Counted from the stretch's first letter, positions 32,904 through 42,231 are shown. The stretch: 43,698 bases of DNA from Oscillospiraceae bacterium (GCA_902775105.1 CACYLC010000009.1:1-43698), one strand, 5' to 3'. Made by a program: numbers and translations. Notes: generated from the letters alone by a model not told the origin.

Positions 32904-33965
32904 ATGAAACATACCATTTTCGGCGAATCCCACGGCCCCGCCATCGGCGTGGTGCTGGAGGGCGTCCCCTCCGGCATCGAACTGGATCTGGAGCAGATCG
33001 CCTTTGAGCTTGCCCGCCGCGCGCCGGGAAAGGACAATCTGTCCACCCCCCGGAAGGAGGCGGATATCCCGGAGATCGTCTCCGGCCTCTTTGAGGGGCA
33101 CACCACAGGCACCCCCCTCTGCGCGATCATCCGCAATACCGATACCCGGAGCCGGGATTATGCCAAGACAAAAGACCTTGCCCGCCCCGGCCACGCTGAC
33201 TATACCGGCTTTATGCGCTATCAGGGCTATAACGATTATCGGGGCGGCGGTCATTTTTCCGGCCGCCTGACAGCGCCGCTGGTCTTTGCCGGGGCGGTGG
33301 CCAAGCAGATCTTAGCCGCCGAGGGCATCACTGTGGGGGCGCATATCCGCTCCATTGCGGGGGTAGAGGATCTCCCCTTCCAAAACGACGAACAGCCCCT
33401 CAGTAAGGGACTGTTCAAGGAGCTGGCGCAGAAATCCTTTCCCGTCCTGTGGGACGAGCGGGGACAGGAGATGCAGACGGCGATTTTGGCGGCAAGAGAG
33501 CAGAAGGACAGCGTGGGGGGCGTGATTGAGTGCGCGGTGCTGGGCGTCCCCGCCGGACTGGGAGAGCCGGACTTCGGCGGTAATGTGGAGGGCATCTTTT
33601 CTCAGCATCTGTTCGCCGTCCCCGGCGTCAAGGCGGTGGGCTTTGGCGACGGCTTCGGCTTTGCGGCTTTGAAGGGCAGTCAGGCAAACGATCTGCTTTA
33701 CATGAGAAACGGCGAGGTCACGTCGGATACGAACCACTCCGGCGGCGTCAACGGCGGCATTTCAAACGGCCTGCCCATTTTGTTTGAAGCTGCCCTCCGT
33801 CCCACTGCCAGCATCGCCCAGAGCCAAAAGACCGTGAATCTGGACAGCTGGACGAATGACGAGATCACCATTCAGGGCAGACACGACCCCTGCATCGTCC
33901 ACCGTGCCGTCCCCGTCATCGAGGCGGCGGCGGCGCTGGCCACGTGCGAATTGCTGGGGATTTAA
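32904..33965 (+). CDS. aroC: Chorismate synthase
   Basis: The last shikimate enzyme, making chorismate from EPSP with reduced FMN. 353 residues. Signatures: FGESHGPAIGVVLEG at the N-terminus, DYRGGGHFSGRLTAPLVFAGA (FMN site), GVNGGISNGLPI and the C-terminal QGRHDPCIVHRAVPVIEAAAAL. The start follows AGGAGG. 141 bp downstream of aroA, with a dispersed repeat between; probably the same transcript. Confidence 0.96.
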   Translation: MKHTIFGESHGPAIGVVLEGVPSGIELDLEQIAFELARRAPGKDNLSTPRKEADIPEIVSGLFEGHTTGTPLCAIIRNTDTRSRDYAKTKDLARPGHADYTGFMRYQGYNDYRGGGHFSGRLTAPLVFAGAVAKQILAAEGITVGAHIRSIAGVEDLPFQNDEQPLSKGLFKELAQKSFPVLWDERGQEMQTAILAAREQKDSVGGVIECAVLGVPAGLGEPDFGGNVEGIFSQHLFAVPGVKAVGFGDGFGFAALKGSQANDLLYMRNGEVTSDTNHSGGVNGGISNGLPILFEAALRPTASIAQSQKTVNLDSWTNDEITIQGRHDPCIVHRAVPVIEAAAALATCELLGI

Positions 33966-33997
33966 GCTTTAGCCTGCTGGATTTTCGTATGATTGTC

Positions 33998-34020
33998 CGT
34001 ACGGGACGGCGTCCCGTACG
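33998..34020. repeat. Strong palindrome between aroC and pheA
   Basis: CGTACGGGAC-GGC-GTCCCGTACG: a perfect 10-bp stem with a 3-nt loop, followed by AATTTC. Without a T-run it is more like a REP-type hairpin or mRNA processing site than a terminator. Confidence 0.5.
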
Positions 34021-34073
34021 AATTTCGTCAAAATCACCCCAATGCACACAAAACACAAAAGGGGGAACCATAT

Positions 34074-35240
34074 ATGCAAGACATCAAATACCTCCGCGGT
34101 CAGATCGACATCATTGACAAGCAGATCGTGGGCCTCTTCCAGCAGCGGATGGAGGTCTCCCAAAACGTGGCCCGATATAAGATCGCAAATCACATCCCCG
34201 TCTTAGACCCCCAGCGGGAGCGGGAGGTTTTAGAGGCCAAGGCCGCCATGGTGGAGACGCCGGAGCAAAAGGCGGACATCGCCAAGCTCTACGAGACCAT
34301 TATGTCCATGAGCCGGGCCTGCCAGCGCCGGGTGATGGACGATCAGGAGCCGGAGCCGGAGGGCTTTTTCCGGCAGTACAACGAGGTGTACGCCCCCGTC
34401 GCTCACCCCAGAGTAGTCTATCAGGGCATGCCCGGCGCTTATAGCGAGGAGGCGGCAGTGGATTTCTTTGGCCGGTCGGTACGCAGCCGTGGACTGGCTC
34501 GATTTGAGGACGCCTTTGAGGCACTGGCAAACGGCGAGGCGGACTACGCCGTCCTGCCCATTGAAAACTCCACCACCGGAGCGATCCGGCAGGTACATGA
34601 TCTGCTGGGTCAGTACGACTTCTTTATGGTGGGTGAGACGACGGTAAAGGTGGAGCACTGCCTCATGGCGCTCCCCGGCGCTACGCTGGAGGGCATCACC
34701 CACGTCTATTCCCATGAGCAGGGTCTCTTCCAGTCCGACCGCTTTTTGGATCAGCATCCCGACTGGGTGCGGGTGCCGCTTTTGGATACGGCGGGCAGCG
34801 CCAAATATGTCAGCGAGAGCGGCGACAAGACCAAGGCTGCCATCTGTTCCCGTCGTGCGGCGGAGGTGTACGGGCTGAACATTTTGGCAGAGCACGTCAA
34901 CCACAACGGGGAGAACTATACCCGTTTTGCCGTCATCCGCCCCAAGCCGGAGCTGCGGCCGGGGAGCGATAAAATTACCGCTGTATTCACTCTGCCCCAC
35001 CAGAGCGGCTCACTCCACGAGATTTTGACCATCTTCGCCGTCAACGGCCTGAACCTGGTCAAGCTGGAGTCCCGCCCTCTCCCCGACCGGAAGTGGGAGT
35101 ATCAGTTCTATGTGGAATTTACCGGCAACCTCCACGCCCCCGGCATGGACGCCGTATTGCTGGAGCTGGATCAGTCCACGGCCCATTTCCGCATCGTCGG
35201 CAATTATGTGGCCAATCTGGGTGCGGGGGACGCGGTATGA
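34074..35240 (+). CDS. pheA: Bifunctional chorismate mutase / prephenate dehydratase (P-protein)
   Basis: The enzyme committed to phenylalanine: chorismate to prephenate to phenylpyruvate. 388 residues in three domains. An AroQ-type chorismate mutase (about 1-90: LRGQIDIIDKQIVGLFQQRMEVSQNVARYK) is followed by prephenate dehydratase (about 105-290: VVYQGMPGAYSEEAA, VLPIENSTTGAI). The ACT domain (about 300-385) has the feedback-site ESRP in LVKLESRPLPDRKWEYQFYVE, which binds phenylalanine in the family. The start at 34074 follows GGGGGA; an upstream extension is not supported. The stop overlaps aroK (ATGA). No tyrA or trp genes are present here, so the cluster appears oriented to phenylalanine. 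Confidence 0.96.
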   Translation: MQDIKYLRGQIDIIDKQIVGLFQQRMEVSQNVARYKIANHIPVLDPQREREVLEAKAAMVETPEQKADIAKLYETIMSMSRACQRRVMDDQEPEPEGFFRQYNEVYAPVAHPRVVYQGMPGAYSEEAAVDFFGRSVRSRGLARFEDAFEALANGEADYAVLPIENSTTGAIRQVHDLLGQYDFFMVGETTVKVEHCLMALPGATLEGITHVYSHEQGLFQSDRFLDQHPDWVRVPLLDTAGSAKYVSESGDKTKAAICSRRAAEVYGLNILAEHVNHNGENYTRFAVIRPKPELRPGSDKITAVFTLPHQSGSLHEILTIFAVNGLNLVKLESRPLPDRKWEYQFYVEFTGNLHAPGMDAVLLELDQSTAHFRIVGNYVANLGAGDAV

Positions 35241-35758
35241 AAAATATCGTCATCATCGGCATGATGGGCTGCGGAAAGAGCACCTGCGGCCGCTATCTGA
35301 GTGAGTTTACCGGTCTGCCTCTGGTGGACACCGACCAGCTCATTACCGAGCGGACAGGCAAGACCCCCAGCGAGATTTTTGCCCAGCAGGGAGAGCAGTA
35401 CTTCCGTGATCTGGAGACAGACCTCTGCCGGGAGCTGTCAGAGCAGTCCGGCCTCATCATCGCCACCGGCGGCGGTCTGCCCCTGCGGGAGGAAAACCGC
35501 CGGCTTTTAAGGGAAAACGGCGTCGTCGTCTTTCTCAGCCGCCCGGCGGAGGACATTTTCAACCCGGAAAAGCTGAAGGATCGCCCTCTGGCACAGATGG
35601 GGAAAGAGAACTTTTTACGTCGCTTTGAGGAGCGTGTTCCCATCTACCGGGAGATGGCCCACTATGAGGTGGAGAGCGCCCCGGTCAAGGCAGAGACGGC
35701 AAAAAAGGTGCTGGCCGTGTGGGAGAAGGAGACAGGAGTCTTGAGTTTAGAGTCATAG
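35237..35758 (+). CDS. aroK: Shikimate kinase
   Basis: The fifth shikimate enzyme, phosphorylating shikimate with ATP. 173 residues, normal length. Walker A GMMGCGKST (8-16), shikimate-binding DTD and ATGGGLPL, and lid arginines in KDRPLAQMG. ATG 35237 overlaps the pheA stop, so the two are coupled. The C-terminal end (GVLSLES) and its TAG stop merge with a dispersed repeat that begins TAGAGTTCAGAG, so the native C-terminus may have been modified. Confidence 0.95.
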   Translation: MKNIVIIGMMGCGKSTCGRYLSEFTGLPLVDTDQLITERTGKTPSEIFAQQGEQYFRDLETDLCRELSEQSGLIIATGGGLPLREENRRLLRENGVVVFLSRPAEDIFNPEKLKDRPLAQMGKENFLRRFEERVPIYREMAHYEVESAPVKAETAKKVLAVWEKETGVLSLES

Positions 35759-35890
35759 AGTTCAGAGCCGCAGGCCAGGCGAGGGCGCAGTTGCGAAGCA
35801 ACCAGCCCAGCGATGCTGGGAAGCAGCGAGCCGGACAGGCCAGCCACCGCACGAGAGGACAAGGCAGACTCGGCCGCCGAAAAACCTCCC
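35756..35890. repeat. GC-rich structured repeat after aroK
   Basis: Starts TAGAGTTCAGAG like the repeats at 30405 and 42143. It continues with nested short palindromes (GTTGCGAAGCAAC, CCCAGCGATGCTGGG, GCCGCAGGCCAGGC). No ORF with a ribosome-binding site is apparent. It resembles an imperfect intergenic repeat able to fold as RNA. Confidence 0.5.
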
Positions 35891-35922
35891 ATCCCAACTC
35901 CAGCACAAGCCCAATGACGAAG

Positions 35923-35962
35923 AAAACCAGCGACAGGAGCAGAAACTCCCGTCGCTGGTTTT
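35923..35962. terminator. Bidirectional terminator between aroK and putP
   Basis: Stem AAAACCAGCGAC / GTCGCTGGTTTT (12 bp, perfect) with a 16-nt loop; T-rich on the plus side (GATTTT), and A/T-rich on the other. Confidence 0.8.
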
Positions 35963-35985
35963 GATTTTACAGGAAAGTAGATGAA

Positions 35986-37533
35986 TTACTTCTTGTTCAG
36001 TGCCTTGACCTTGTCGAAGGTCTCGCCGATCTCCTCACCGGGAGCCGGCGTCACAAGGCTGACCACCACGCAGAGGAGAAGGCCAAACAGGAAGGCGGGC
36101 AGCAGCTCATAGATGGAGAACAGACCGCCCAGAGGCTTCACCGCATACTTCCAGATAAAGACCATTGCGCCGCCGCCGATCATGCCGGCCAGAGCGCCCC
36201 AACGGTTGGTGCGCTTCCAGAACAGGGCGCAGAGCATCACAGGGCCGAAGGCGGCGCCGAAGCCTGCCCATGCAAAGGAGACGATGGTAAATACAGAGCC
36301 TTCCTCTCTCGCCCAGATGGCGGCAAAGACGGCAATGACCACCAACGTGACCCGGGCAATGATGAGGGCGGTTTTCTGACTGATCTTCAGACCGAGCACG
36401 CCCTGCAGAATGTCCTCGGACACGGAGGAAGAGGCGGCCAGCAGCTGGCTGTCGCAGGTGGACATGGTGCAGGCCAGAATGCCCGCCATAACCACGCCGG
36501 CCAGCAGCGCCGTAAAGATGCCGTGGGTTGCCAGCAGGTTGGCAATCTCAATGATGACCCGCTGAGAGGAGGTGGTGCCGTTGAAGCCCAGGTCGGCAAT
36601 AGCGCCCACGTTGGCCATGGCGAGACCGATGATGCCGATGACCACAGCCACAGCCATGGCGATGAACACCCAGATCGTGCCCACCCGGCGGGAGACCTTG
36701 ATCTCCTCCGGGTCACGGATGGCCATAAACCGCAGCAGGATGTGGGGCATGCCGAAGTAGCCCAGGCCCCAGGCCATGGTGGAGACAATGCCCAGCACGC
36801 CGCCGTAGGAGACGGGGGAATTGGTGGCCGGATCGTAGGCGGTAATGAGAGACAGATACCCGTCCAGCGAAGTGGCGTGCTCTGCCACCACACCGGCGCC
36901 GCCCGCCACGGCAGTACCGAAGCAGAGGACGATGATGAGTGCGATGCTCATAACGATGGACTGAATAAAGTCGGTGGTAGAGGCCGCAGTAAAGCCGCCC
37001 AGAGCGGTGTAGACCACAATGACCACGGCGGAGATGAGCATGGCCGTCAGATAGTTAATGCCGAACAGGCTGGAAAACAGCGTGCCGCAGGCGTTAAAGC
37101 CGGAGGCAGTGTAGGGGACGAAGAACACCACGATGACCAGTGCGGCAATGCCCAGCAACAGGTGGTTCTTATCCTTGAAGCGCTTGTCGAGGAAGGATGG
37201 CACAGTGACGGCGTCCACCTCTTCCGAGTAGTACCGCAGGCGCTTGGCCACAACAAGCCAGTTGAAGTAAGTACCAATGCCCAGACCCAGCGCCGTCCAG
37301 AACGGCTCGCAGATGCCGGAGAAATAGGCCACACCGGGCAAACCCAGCAGCAGCCACGAGGACATATCCGATGCCTCAGCGCTCATGGCCACCACATAGG
37401 GGCCCAGCTTGCGGCCGCCCAGATAGAAGTCGCTGCTGTCCTTGGTACTCTTACTGTACCTGGCACCCAGATAGACCATGAAGCCCAGATAGACCACAAT
37501 GGCGATCAGGATGCAGATCTGATCCCTTGTCAT
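35986..37533 (-). CDS. putP: Sodium/proline-type symporter
   Basis: A 515-residue member of the sodium:solute symporter family with about 13 hydrophobic segments. The N-terminal region SDFYLGGRKLGPYVVAMSAEASDMSSWLLLGLPGVAYFSG carries the sodium-binding elements typical of PutP; the later stretch 'ILACTMSTCDSQLLAASSSVSEDI' is the conserved TM8-TM9 region with the Na-coordinating Ser/Thr. It is most similar in pattern to proline permeases, though a related substrate is possible. The start follows GAGAGGG. A monocistronic gene with its own promoter. Confidence 0.88.
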   Translation of the reverse strand: MTRDQICILIAIVVYLGFMVYLGARYSKSTKDSSDFYLGGRKLGPYVVAMSAEASDMSSWLLLGLPGVAYFSGICEPFWTALGLGIGTYFNWLVVAKRLRYYSEEVDAVTVPSFLDKRFKDKNHLLLGIAALVIVVFFVPYTASGFNACGTLFSSLFGINYLTAMLISAVVIVVYTALGGFTAASTTDFIQSIVMSIALIIVLCFGTAVAGGAGVVAEHATSLDGYLSLITAYDPATNSPVSYGGVLGIVSTMAWGLGYFGMPHILLRFMAIRDPEEIKVSRRVGTIWVFIAMAVAVVIGIIGLAMANVGAIADLGFNGTTSSQRVIIEIANLLATHGIFTALLAGVVMAGILACTMSTCDSQLLAASSSVSEDILQGVLGLKISQKTALIIARVTLVVIAVFAAIWAREEGSVFTIVSFAWAGFGAAFGPVMLCALFWKRTNRWGALAGMIGGGAMVFIWKYAVKPLGGLFSIYELLPAFLFGLLLCVVVSLVTPAPGEEIGETFDKVKALNKK

Positions 37534-37565
37534 AAGAAACCCTCTCTTTTCTTCAGTTTCACTTT

Positions 37566-37594
37566 AGTGTATCATAGAATGAAATTGTTAGCAA
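37566..37594 (-). promoter_or_regulatory. putP promoter
   Basis: Minus strand: TTGCTA (37594-37589), 17 bp, TACACT (37571-37566). Confidence 0.6.
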
Positions 37595-37657
37595 TGAAGA
37601 AAGCGTATAAATATTCAGGGGAACCACGGGGTTGGTTGTGAATTTTTGCAGAAAGAG

Positions 37658-37695
37658 CCTCATCCACCGCTGCCGTCAGGCTGTGGTGGATGAGG
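37658..37695 (-). terminator. Terminator after the 37712 gene
   Basis: Stem CCTCATCCACC / GGTGGATGAGG (11 bp), followed on the minus strand by CTCTTTCTG. Confidence 0.6.
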
Positions 37696-37711
37696 GGCGA
37701 TCACCGTCACA

Positions 37712-38200
37712 TTACACCAAATACACCTTGAGCCGATCAATATTGTCCGTCTCATGGCGGATCGTCTCTCGTGCCAGCGCCACGGCGGGGTCTCCTGCCT
37801 GCTGGGCGTACTGCGCCTCGGTCTGGCTCTGGGCGGGGTTGTCCTTGGGATTGCCGTAGCTGTTCAGCACCCCCGTAAGGGTCAGAATCCCCATATTGCT
37901 CCCCTCGATCATCAATTTGGCCAGATGGCTGGTCTCCTGATTCAGCAGCGTCTTGCAGCAAAGGGCGCTCTGGAGCATCATCTGCTGCCCCTTCGTCAGC
38001 TCCTGAGGGCACTGACCCAGATTGCTCAGCTCCTGCTCCGCCTGTTTTTTTGTGGCCTCGTACTGCTCATACTGGGTCTGCAGGTCAGATCGAAAGCCTG
38101 CGTTCTTCACCTTGGGCAGCAGCAGCCCGATGGCCTCGGCGCCCATGGCCGAGCCCTTATAAATCTCCTGCAGCAGCGCCGTCTCATTGGAAAATTCCAT
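37712..38200 (-). CDS. Hypothetical helical protein
   Basis: A 162-residue protein with no signal peptide or membrane segment. It is rich in Gln, Glu and Leu and reads as long amphipathic helices (LLQEIYKGSAMGAEAIGLLLPKV, QYEQYEATKKQAEQELSNLG), with a C-terminal ARETIRHETDNIDRLKVYLV helix. The arrangement suggests a four-helix, ferritin-like or DUF-type bundle. I do not recognise the family. The start follows GGGGAG. It stands alone, divergent from prmA. Confidence 0.75.
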   Translation of the reverse strand: MEFSNETALLQEIYKGSAMGAEAIGLLLPKVKNAGFRSDLQTQYEQYEATKKQAEQELSNLGQCPQELTKGQQMMLQSALCCKTLLNQETSHLAKLMIEGSNMGILTLTGVLNSYGNPKDNPAQSQTEAQYAQQAGDPAVALARETIRHETDNIDRLKVYLV

Positions 38201-38241
38201 CTCAAAATCTCTCCCCTTTCGACGCTAGTTTGTGCTGACAG

Positions 38242-38270
38242 TTGCAATTCATGCGAATTTCAGGTATGCT
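38242..38270 (+). promoter_or_regulatory. prmA promoter
   Basis: TTGCAA (38242-38247), 17 bp, TATGCT (38265-38270). Confidence 0.6.
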
Positions 38271-38309
38271 ATGAATTGAAAAAATCTGTTAATTTGTGAG
38301 GAAGGAACG

Positions 38310-39284
38310 ATGGATCAGATTTGGCTGGAAGTGAGCATCGACACTGTCTCCGACTGTCTGGAGGATCTGGCGGCCTATTTGACCGCACGGGGTATAGTGG
38401 GTCTGGTGCTGGAGGACGAGCAGGAGCTGTATCAGTTTGAGGACGAGAACCGGGACAGCTGGGCAAACATCGACGAGGGGCTGAAAACCGCCATGAAGGG
38501 CGTCTCCCGGGTGAAATGCTACGTCACCGACGACGAGGACGGCCATGTCCGCCTGGAGGACGTGAAAAGCGGGTTGGAGGCGTTCCGGGAGCGGGTTGGA
38601 AAGCCTGCCGGGACGCTGAAGGTCTCCACTACCTCCCTTCAAGAGGAAGATTGGGCCCACAACTGGCAGAAATACTACCAGCCCTTCCCGGTGGGAGAGC
38701 GGCTCTATATCGTCCCGGAGTGGATGCGGGGCGAGGCAGTTCCGGAGGGCAGAACGCCCATCTATTTAAACCCCGGCCTGATCTTCGGCACCGGATCCCA
38801 CGGCACCACCCGGCTCTGTCTGGAGGGAGTGGAGCGGTTTACCAGGCCCGGAGACCGGGTGCTGGATCTGGGCACGGGCAGCGGCATTCTCTCCATCGCC
38901 GCTCTGGTGCTGGGGGCAAAGGAGGCGGCAGGCTGCGACATCGACCCAAAGGCCAGCCGGGTTGCTGGGGAAAACGCCTCCTATAATGGCATTACGAATC
39001 AGTTCCGGGTGGAGACGGGCAATATCATCGGAGACGCCCATTTGCGGCAGCGCCTTGCGGGTCAGTACGAGCTGGTGCTTGCCAATATCATTGCGGACGT
39101 CATTATCCCCCTCATTCCCTATGTGAAGGATTATCTTGCCCCCGGCGGCAAATTCCTCACCTCCGGCATCATCGACCACCGGGCTGAGGATGTGAGGCGG
39201 GCGCTGGAGGAGCACGGCTATACCATTTTGGAGCGGCACGACCGGGAGGGCTGGGTGTCGTTTACAGCTGCAAGAACGTTTTGA
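38310..39284 (+). CDS. prmA: Ribosomal protein L11 methyltransferase
   Basis: A SAM-dependent enzyme that trimethylates ribosomal protein L11. 324 residues. The N-terminal substrate-recognition part (WLEVSIDTVSDCLEDLAAYLTARGI) is followed by the linker and catalytic domain: LIFGTGSHGTTRLCLEGVER, SAM motif DLGTGSGILSIAALVLGA, CDIDPKA and LVLANIIADVIIPL, the NxxA/D-type motif of PrmA. The start follows GAGGAAGG. Followed after 22 bp by a WYL regulator, likely co-transcribed. Confidence 0.95.
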   Translation: MDQIWLEVSIDTVSDCLEDLAAYLTARGIVGLVLEDEQELYQFEDENRDSWANIDEGLKTAMKGVSRVKCYVTDDEDGHVRLEDVKSGLEAFRERVGKPAGTLKVSTTSLQEEDWAHNWQKYYQPFPVGERLYIVPEWMRGEAVPEGRTPIYLNPGLIFGTGSHGTTRLCLEGVERFTRPGDRVLDLGTGSGILSIAALVLGAKEAAGCDIDPKASRVAGENASYNGITNQFRVETGNIIGDAHLRQRLAGQYELVLANIIADVIIPLIPYVKDYLAPGGKFLTSGIIDHRAEDVRRALEEHGYTILERHDREGWVSFTAARTF

Positions 39285-39306
39285 GACCATCCGAGGAGAA
39301 ACCATC

Positions 39307-40287
39307 ATGCCCAGATCAGCCAACCAAAAGACCAAGCTGCTCCACCTGCTGCGCATCTTTTTCTTCGAAAGCGACGAGGAGCACCCCCTCACCGTCCCGG
39401 AGCTGGTGGAAAAGCTGGAGGCGGAGGGCATTCCTGCTGAGCGCAAGAGCATCTATCACGACATCGAGACGCTGCAGGGTATGGACTTTGACATTCAGCT
39501 CCAGCGGGGGAGGGGCTACTTTCTGGGAGAGCGGCTGTTCCAGCTGGCGGAGCTGAAGCTGCTGGTGGACGCCGTCCAATCCTCCAAATTCATTCCCGGG
39601 CGCAAGAGCAGCCAGCTGATCGAAAAGCTGGAGCAGCTGGCCTCCCGCCATCAGGCCCAGAGCCTCCAGCGGCAGGTCTTTGTGGCCGGCCGGGTCAAGA
39701 CGCTGAACGACCGGGTCTACTACAATATCGACACCATCCATCAGGCCATCAGCGACAACCGGCAGATCACCTTCAAATACTTCAAATACAACCGGGAGCG
39801 GAACAAGGTCTTTCGCCATGACGGCAGGCTGTATCAGGTCAGCCCCTTCACCCTCCTGCGCAGCGACGACAACTACTATCTCATCGCCTACGATGCCGCA
39901 AATGAGGAGATCCGCCATTACCGGGTGGACAAAATGACGGAAGTCACCTGCGGCAAACGCCGCCGGGAGGGCGAGGAGGTCTACCAGTCCTTCGATCTGG
40001 GGCAGTATACCCGCCTCCATTTCGGCATGTTCCGGGGCAGAGAGGCGGATATCCTCCTGCGCTGCGAGAATCGAATGGCGGATATTCTCATTGACCGCTT
40101 CGGTGAACAGATCTCCATGGCGCCGGACGGGGACGGACACTTCACCTGTTCCGTCCGTCTGGCGGTCAGCCCTCAGTTCTTCGGCTGGCTCTTTGGCCTG
40201 GGAGACGGCATTCAGGTCGTCGGCCCGGACTGGGTGGTGGCGGATCTGAAGGAGCAGATGAGGCAAGTCGGCGGGCTGTATGAATAA
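39307..40287 (+). CDS. WYL-domain transcriptional regulator
   Basis: A 326-residue cytoplasmic regulator. Residues about 10-75 form a DeoR-like winged helix-turn-helix (LLHLLRIFFFESDEEHPLTVPELVEKLEAEGIPAERKSIYHDIETL). Residues about 140-215 are the WYL domain, with YNRERNKVF...YQVSPFTLLRSDDNYYLIAYD, which in this family senses nucleotides or other ligands. A C-terminal WCX extension closes it (FGEQISMAPDGDGHFTCSVRL...). Such regulators often control DNA repair or defence genes, but none lies close by. In an apparent operon with prmA. Confidence 0.88.
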   Translation: MPRSANQKTKLLHLLRIFFFESDEEHPLTVPELVEKLEAEGIPAERKSIYHDIETLQGMDFDIQLQRGRGYFLGERLFQLAELKLLVDAVQSSKFIPGRKSSQLIEKLEQLASRHQAQSLQRQVFVAGRVKTLNDRVYYNIDTIHQAISDNRQITFKYFKYNRERNKVFRHDGRLYQVSPFTLLRSDDNYYLIAYDAANEEIRHYRVDKMTEVTCGKRRREGEEVYQSFDLGQYTRLHFGMFRGREADILLRCENRMADILIDRFGEQISMAPDGDGHFTCSVRLAVSPQFFGWLFGLGDGIQVVGPDWVVADLKEQMRQVGGLYE

Positions 40288-40340
40288 CGGGGATGTGGCT
40301 GCATCGTCCCGCTTTTACAACACCAATCTACATTTCCACC

Positions 40341-40376
40341 AAGGACGGGGAACAAAATGCCCGTCCTTTTCTCTTT
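40341..40376 (+). terminator. Terminator after prmA and the WYL gene
   Basis: Stem AAGGACGGG / CCCGTCCTT (9 bp) with a 10-nt loop and TTCTCTTT. Confidence 0.8.
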
Positions 40377-40386
40377 GCCTTTTCCT

Positions 40387-40415
40387 TGACGGGGAGAGAG
40401 AAACAGGGTAGAATG
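40387..40415 (+). promoter_or_regulatory. pyrG promoter
   Basis: TTGACG (40387-40392), 17 bp, TAGAAT (40410-40415). The predicted start region lacks the GGGC-type initial sequence used in reiterative-transcription control of Bacillus pyrG. Confidence 0.7.
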
Positions 40416-40467
40416 TAAGCTAGGTATGAATTGGCTCGAATTCAAGCGAAAATGGGAGGAAATTTCC

Positions 40468-42081
40468 ATGGGCGTAAAACATATTTTCATCACCGGCGGC
40501 GTGGTCTCCGGACTGGGCAAAGGCATTACCGGCGCCTCTCTGGGCCGCCTGCTGAAGCAGCGGGGCCTCAAGGTGGCGCTGCAGAAGCTGGATCCCTATC
40601 TGAACGTAGACCCGGGCACCATGAGCCCCTATCAGCACGGAGAGGTGTTCGTCACCGACGACGGTGCCGAAACCGACCTGGATCTGGGTCACTACGAGCG
40701 GTTCGTCGATGTGAACCTGAACGTCAACTCCTCCGTCACCTCCGGTAAGGTGTATTGGTCGGTGCTGAATAAGGAGCGCAACGGCGATTATCTGGGCGGC
40801 ACCGTCCAGATCATCCCCCACATCACCAACGAGCTGAAGGATCGCATCTACCGCATGGAGAAGGGCGACCCCAAGGACGTCATTATCACCGAGATCGGCG
40901 GCACCGTAGGCGACATGGAGTCTCAGGCCTTTTTGGAGGCCATTCGCCAGATCAGCCGGGAGCTGCCGAGAGAGGACTGCATGTTCATCCACGTCTCTCT
41001 GGTGGTCTCTATCCCGGGCACCGGCGAACTGAAGAGCAAGCCCACCCAGCACTCCTGCAAGGAGCTTTTGAGCGTCGGCATCCAGCCGGACGTCATCATC
41101 TGCCGCTCCGACTCCCCCCTGACCGACGATATCCGCAGCAAGATCGCCCTGTTCTGCAACATTCCCCCGGAGAACGCTATCTCCAACCTGACTGCTCCCA
41201 TCCTCTACGAGGTGCCCCTCATGCTGGAGGAGGAAGGACTGGCCGAGGTGGTCTGCAAGCGGCTGAATCTGGACACGCCCAAGCCCGACCTCACCGTGTG
41301 GCGCAACATGGTGGAGCGTGCCAAGGCCGCCAAGGAGACGGTGGAGATCGCTCTGGTGGGCAAGTACGTCGCCCTACACGACGCCTATCTGTCCGTGGTG
41401 GAAGCCCTGACCCACGGCGGCATTGAAAACGACGTCAAGGTGAACATCCGGTGGGTGGATTCCGAGCTGGTGGACGACACGAACGCAGCCCAGGTGCTGG
41501 ACGGCGTAGACGGCGTCCTCGTCCCCGGCGGCTTCGGTGACCGGGGCATCGAGGGCAAGATCTCTGCCATCCGCTGGGCCAGAGAGAACAAGGTGCCCAT
41601 GTTCGGCATCTGTCTGGGCATGCAGATGGCGGTGGTGGAATTCGCCCGCCACGTGCTGGGTCTGGAGGGCGCTCACTCCAGCGAGCTGAATCCGGACACC
41701 CCTCACCCCGTCATTGACCTCATGCCGGAGCAGCGGGATATCTCCGCAAAAGGCGGCACCATGCGGCTGGGCACCTATCCCTGCCGGCTGACGGGTACCG
41801 ACTCCAAGACCTACGCCGCCTACGGTGAGCCGGTGATCTACGAGCGTCACCGCCATCGCTGGGAGTTCAACAACGCCTACCGGGAGCAGCTCACCAACGC
41901 CGGGCTCAAGCTGGCCGGCCTCTCCCCCGACACCCGTCTGGTGGAAATTGTCGAGCTGCCCGACCACCCCTGGTTTGTGGGCGTCCAGTTCCACCCCGAA
42001 TTCAAGAGCCGTCCCAACCACGCCCATCCCCTGTTTCGGGATTTCATCGGCGCTGCAAAGCAGCTGCATGAGAGCAAATAA
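40468..42081 (+). CDS. pyrG: CTP synthase
   Basis: Makes CTP from UTP, ATP and glutamine. 537 residues. The synthetase domain begins [23 protein letters not shown] (P-loop) and has [39 protein letters not shown]. The glutaminase domain, from about residue 295, has VPGGFGDRG, the nucleophile Cys in GICLGMQ, and the His-Glu pair in [11 protein letters not shown]. The start at 40468 follows GGGAGG; an in-frame ATG at 40426 would add 14 residues not found in the family. Confidence 0.97.
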   Translation: MGVKHIFITGGVVSGLGKGITGASLGRLLKQRGLKVALQKLDPYLNVDPGTMSPYQHGEVFVTDDGAETDLDLGHYERFVDVNLNVNSSVTSGKVYWSVLNKERNGDYLGGTVQIIPHITNELKDRIYRMEKGDPKDVIITEIGGTVGDMESQAFLEAIRQISRELPREDCMFIHVSLVVSIPGTGELKSKPTQHSCKELLSVGIQPDVIICRSDSPLTDDIRSKIALFCNIPPENAISNLTAPILYEVPLMLEEEGLAEVVCKRLNLDTPKPDLTVWRNMVERAKAAKETVEIALVGKYVALHDAYLSVVEALTHGGIENDVKVNIRWVDSELVDDTNAAQVLDGVDGVLVPGGFGDRGIEGKISAIRWARENKVPMFGICLGMQMAVVEFARHVLGLEGAHSSELNPDTPHPVIDLMPEQRDISAKGGTMRLGTYPCRLTGTDSKTYAAYGEPVIYERHRHRWEFNNAYREQLTNAGLKLAGLSPDTRLVEIVELPDHPWFVGVQFHPEFKSRPNHAHPLFRDFIGAAKQLHESK

Positions 42082-42089
42082 GATAGCGT

Positions 42090-42128
42090 AAAATCCCGCT
42101 CCGGTTCAGTATGGAGCGGGATTTTTAG
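42090..42128 (+). terminator. pyrG terminator
   Basis: A perfect 13-bp stem AAAATCCCGCTCC / GGAGCGGGATTTT with a 10-nt loop and a T-run. Confidence 0.9.
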
Positions 42129-42142
42129 CGTTGCAGAGTTAT

Positions 42143-42186
42143 AGAGTCCAGAGAGCGTAGGGGCGAGGCACGACTCCCCCGCCGTC
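42143..42186. repeat. Dispersed repeat after pyrG
   Basis: TAGAGTCCAGAGAGCG followed by TAGGGGCGAGGCACGACTC, nearly identical to 30405-30450. No gene within 42129-42367. Confidence 0.6.
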
Positions 42187-42231
42187 AAAAACGCACCCCA
42201 AGGGGAACCCAAAGACAGGCATACAGAACCG

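Noticed and set aside
35756-35890. Suspected CRISPR or small RNA gene after aroK
   Set aside because: The short palindromes are irregular and there are no evenly spaced repeats; best described as a GC-rich intergenic repeat.
36523-37641. Plus-strand frame opposite putP
   Set aside because: His/Gln/Asp-rich mirror translation of a membrane protein gene.
40416-40467. Reiterative-transcription control of pyrG as in Bacillus
   Set aside because: The predicted initial transcript lacks the GGGC-type start and there is no attenuator hairpin before pyrG.
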